Shown here piece by piece: positions 62,385-64,000 of a stretch of DNA of 64,000 bases. The DNA lies in the NCBI RefSeq assembly GCF_012932215.1, contig NZ_CP048788.1, positions 2,790,001-2,854,000 on the forward strand. Direction: 5' to 3'. The position numbers and the translations under genes are program-made. The DNA is from Roseobacter ponti (GTDB lineage: Bacteria; Pseudomonadota; Alphaproteobacteria; Rhodobacterales; Rhodobacteraceae). How positions within the stretch are numbered: position 1 is the stretch's first letter; each line of letters begins with the position of its first letter. A model generated the notes under the pieces. That model ran no database searches. It was given only the letters and a program-made list of their open reading frames with translations, and was not told the origin of the DNA.

Positions 62385-63085
62385 TCCGGCAGGCCTGCAT
62401 TGCGGTTTTTCTGTCAGCCGGGAGTGTCGCGGCTGACGGGTGCCGGCTGGCTCTTGTTCTGGCGCTTGATGTCTCAAGCTCGGTTGATGCCGGGGAAGAC
62501 GCCCTGCAGCGGGGCGGTCTGGTTTCCGCGCTGACAGCGCCGGAAGTGTCTGCTGCATTCTTTGCAAACAGTCTGCCTGTGTCGCTTGCGGTGTTTGAGT
62601 GGTCGGGGCGCTACAATCAGGAGCTGATCCTCGACTGGACTCTGATCGACAGCCCGGCGGCGCTCGAACGCGTGGCCGGGATCGTTGCGCGGTCGGAGAG
62701 AAGCCATAACGATTTTCCTACCGCGATGGGATATGCACTGGGATATGGCGCAGGGCTGCTGGAGCGGGCGCCGCACTGTCTGTACAAGACCATTGATATC
62801 TCAGGGGACGGGCAGAACAACGAAGGCTTCAGCCCGCGTCAGGCTTATGCCGCATTTCCGTTTGACGACGTCACGGTGAACGGGCTGGTGGTCAATGGTG
62901 CAGATTATGAAGCCGAGACCGGGCTGATCGCCTTTTACAGAAGCCAGGTCATCTATGGCGCCGGTGCGTTCGTGGAGATTGCTCAGGGGTTTGAGGATTA
63001 TGAACGTGCAATGCGCCGCAAACTTGAGCGTGAACTGACCCCGCCGGTCATCGGAGCTGCGCCCGGTATGCCGCCGAAAGGATGA
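62381..63085 (+). CDS. DUF1194 secreted vWA-like protein, copy 1
   Basis: The 234-residue protein has a signal peptide (IAVFLSAGSVAADG) and a von Willebrand A-like domain with the MIDAS-type ALDVSSSVDAGED, then ISGDGQNNEGFSPR. DUF1194 family, function unknown. GTG 62381 overlaps the gloA stop (GTGA), and its own stop overlaps the next ATG. Confidence 0.85.
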   Translation: MIRQACIAVFLSAGSVAADGCRLALVLALDVSSSVDAGEDALQRGGLVSALTAPEVSAAFFANSLPVSLAVFEWSGRYNQELILDWTLIDSPAALERVAGIVARSERSHNDFPTAMGYALGYGAGLLERAPHCLYKTIDISGDGQNNEGFSPRQAYAAFPFDDVTVNGLVVNGADYEAETGLIAFYRSQVIYGAGAFVEIAQGFEDYERAMRRKLERELTPPVIGAAPGMPPKG

Positions 63086-63804
63086 CAGGGATGCGTGCCG
63101 CGATCATTGCAGCCGCCCTGTCATGCGGCCTCGCGCAGGGCGCAACAGCGCAGTGCCGGCAGGCACTGGCGCTCGGGCTCGATGTATCGGGGTCGGTGGA
63201 CCTGCGGGAATACCGGTTGCAGCTGGACGGGCTGGTTGCAGCGCTCAATGACCCTGCGGTTATGCAGGTCCTTCTGGCGCAGCCCGGCGCGCCCGTGTCC
63301 CTGCTTGTTTATGAATGGAGCGGGCCGGACGACCAGGTGGTGCTGGTGCCATGGACCGCGATAACCGATCACGATGACCTTCGTGATATCAGCCTTACCC
63401 TTGCGCAGGCGGAACGTCGGGTAACTACGCCGGGAACAGCCCTCGGCACAGCCATGCAGTTTGGCGCAACCGTTCTGGCAGTCCAGAGCCGCTGCTGGAA
63501 GCGAACGCTTGATATCTCCGGAGACGGCAAATCCAATCAGGGTCCGCGACCGCGGGACGTAAGGGATAAAGTCGCAACCGGCGACATAACGATAAACGGG
63601 CTTGTGATCGGTGCGGATGCGCCCGCCTACGGAGACAGGCGTCAGTCAGATATCGGCGAGCTCTCCTCCTATTTCAGGGCAGAGGTGATCGCCGGGCCGG
63701 AGGCTTTTGTGCAGACTGCCCTCGGGTTTGAGGATTATCAGGCCGCCATGACGCAGAAACTTCTCAGGGAGCTCAGCGTGCTGGCCATCGGCGCGCTTCA
63801 GTAA
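63082..63804 (+). CDS. DUF1194 secreted vWA-like protein, copy 2
   Basis: The 240-residue paralogue has a signal peptide (AAIIAAALSCGLAQGATAQ), the MIDAS motif GLDVSGSVDLREYR and ISGDGKSNQGPRPR. It is coupled to copy 1 by ATGA overlap. The tandem pair probably forms a heterodimer or acts together, inferred from coupling. Its 3' end overlaps the convergent MarR gene by a few bases. Confidence 0.85.
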   Translation: MTGMRAAIIAAALSCGLAQGATAQCRQALALGLDVSGSVDLREYRLQLDGLVAALNDPAVMQVLLAQPGAPVSLLVYEWSGPDDQVVLVPWTAITDHDDLRDISLTLAQAERRVTTPGTALGTAMQFGATVLAVQSRCWKRTLDISGDGKSNQGPRPRDVRDKVATGDITINGLVIGADAPAYGDRRQSDIGELSSYFRAEVIAGPEAFVQTALGFEDYQAAMTQKLLRELSVLAIGALQ

Positions 63805-64000
63805 ATGTAGCGGATCTGATCAGACCAGTAGCGTTCCATGCGTTTCAGCGAACGGGTGATGTCGTCGATACCTGTCGGTCCAAGCACGCCTTTGTCTTCA
63901 AGGCCTTCCGCGTGACGCGCGAAAAGGGCTGCCACGACATCGCGGATTTTGCATCCTTTGTCGGTGAGCTTCACGCGCACGGACCGGCGGTCAATTTCGC
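63798..64000 (-). CDS. MarR family regulator, C-terminal part (runs off window)
   Basis: The last ~67 codons of a minus-strand gene encode SVRVKLTDKGCKIRDVVAAL and a helical C-terminus ending WSDQIRYIY. The wing strand (DRRSVRVKLTDKG) and following helices are those of MarR winged-helix regulators. The N-terminus lies beyond the right edge, so the target is unknown. Confidence 0.8.
   Translation of the reverse strand, partial: EIDRRSVRVKLTDKGCKIRDVVAALFARHAEGLEDKGVLGPTGIDDITRSLKRMERYWSDQIRYIY

Overview
The window is a dense, high-GC bacterial chromosome segment that reads as a marine alphaproteobacterium of the Rhodobacteraceae (Roseobacter group). The reasons are: the class I PHA set phaC-phaZ-phaP-phaR; an alphaproteobacterial LexA box (GTTC-N7-GTTC); a VPLPA-CTERM protein; DUF1194, DUF2842 and DUF2065 proteins; an ISC-type ferredoxin; and many ATGA/GTGA gene overlaps. 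About 70 protein genes are supported. I saw no tRNA, rRNA, CRISPR array, insertion sequence or prophage. All family names come from reading motifs, not from database searches.

Layout. 0-7.8 kb: ftsY (cut by the window edge), a fused NuoE/NuoF-type diaphorase subunit, alkB, xseA, purD, an FG-GAP secreted protein and a 2Fe-2S ferredoxin. 7.9-14.7 kb: an orphan OB-fold protein matching the C-terminus of DnaE2, directly behind a perfect SOS box; then, on the minus strand, rpiA, gor and hflK-hflC-DUF2065-degP (membrane protein quality control). 15-28.8 kb: VPLPA-CTERM protein, GST, sdaA, EamA exporter, thiN, a very acidic 778-residue protein, purA, a cobalt-type nitrile hydratase operon, secG and pyrG.

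29-33.1 kb: a TetR regulator with two operator-like repeats, divergent from an AhpD-like gene interrupted by one in-frame TGA; rlmJ; two TerB-like genes coupled to a PhnD-like protein. 33.2-42.8 kb: a catabolic island with a polar amino acid type ABC transporter, two glutamine-synthetase-like ligases flanking a class I glutamine amidotransferase, a PuuB-like oxidase and a DegT-type aminotransferase. It looks like a gamma-glutamylation route for an imported amine.

42.8-47.3 kb: the PHA storage locus (phaR, phaP, phaC, phaZ), with PhaR-type CTGC-N3/4-GCAG boxes at each transcription unit. 47.3-53.5 kb: hydrolases, a LysM-plus-binding-protein pair, an M15-like peptidase, and an ArsR-SRPBCC fusion with a palindromic operator and a MAPEG partner. 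53.6-58.4 kb: thrS and a complete bufferin operon (DUF2282 precursor, DUF692 MNIO enzyme, DUF2063 partner, DoxX), a metal-responsive RiPP system. 58.4-64 kb: ArsC/Spx-like protein, a cold-shock protein, a P450, thyA-dfrA, gloA, a pair of DUF1194 proteins and the 3' end of a MarR regulator.

The observations most worth a second look are the SOS-boxed orphan DnaE2 tail, the interrupted AhpD-like gene, the amine island, the PhaR box set, the bufferin operon and the LysM/binding-protein pair.
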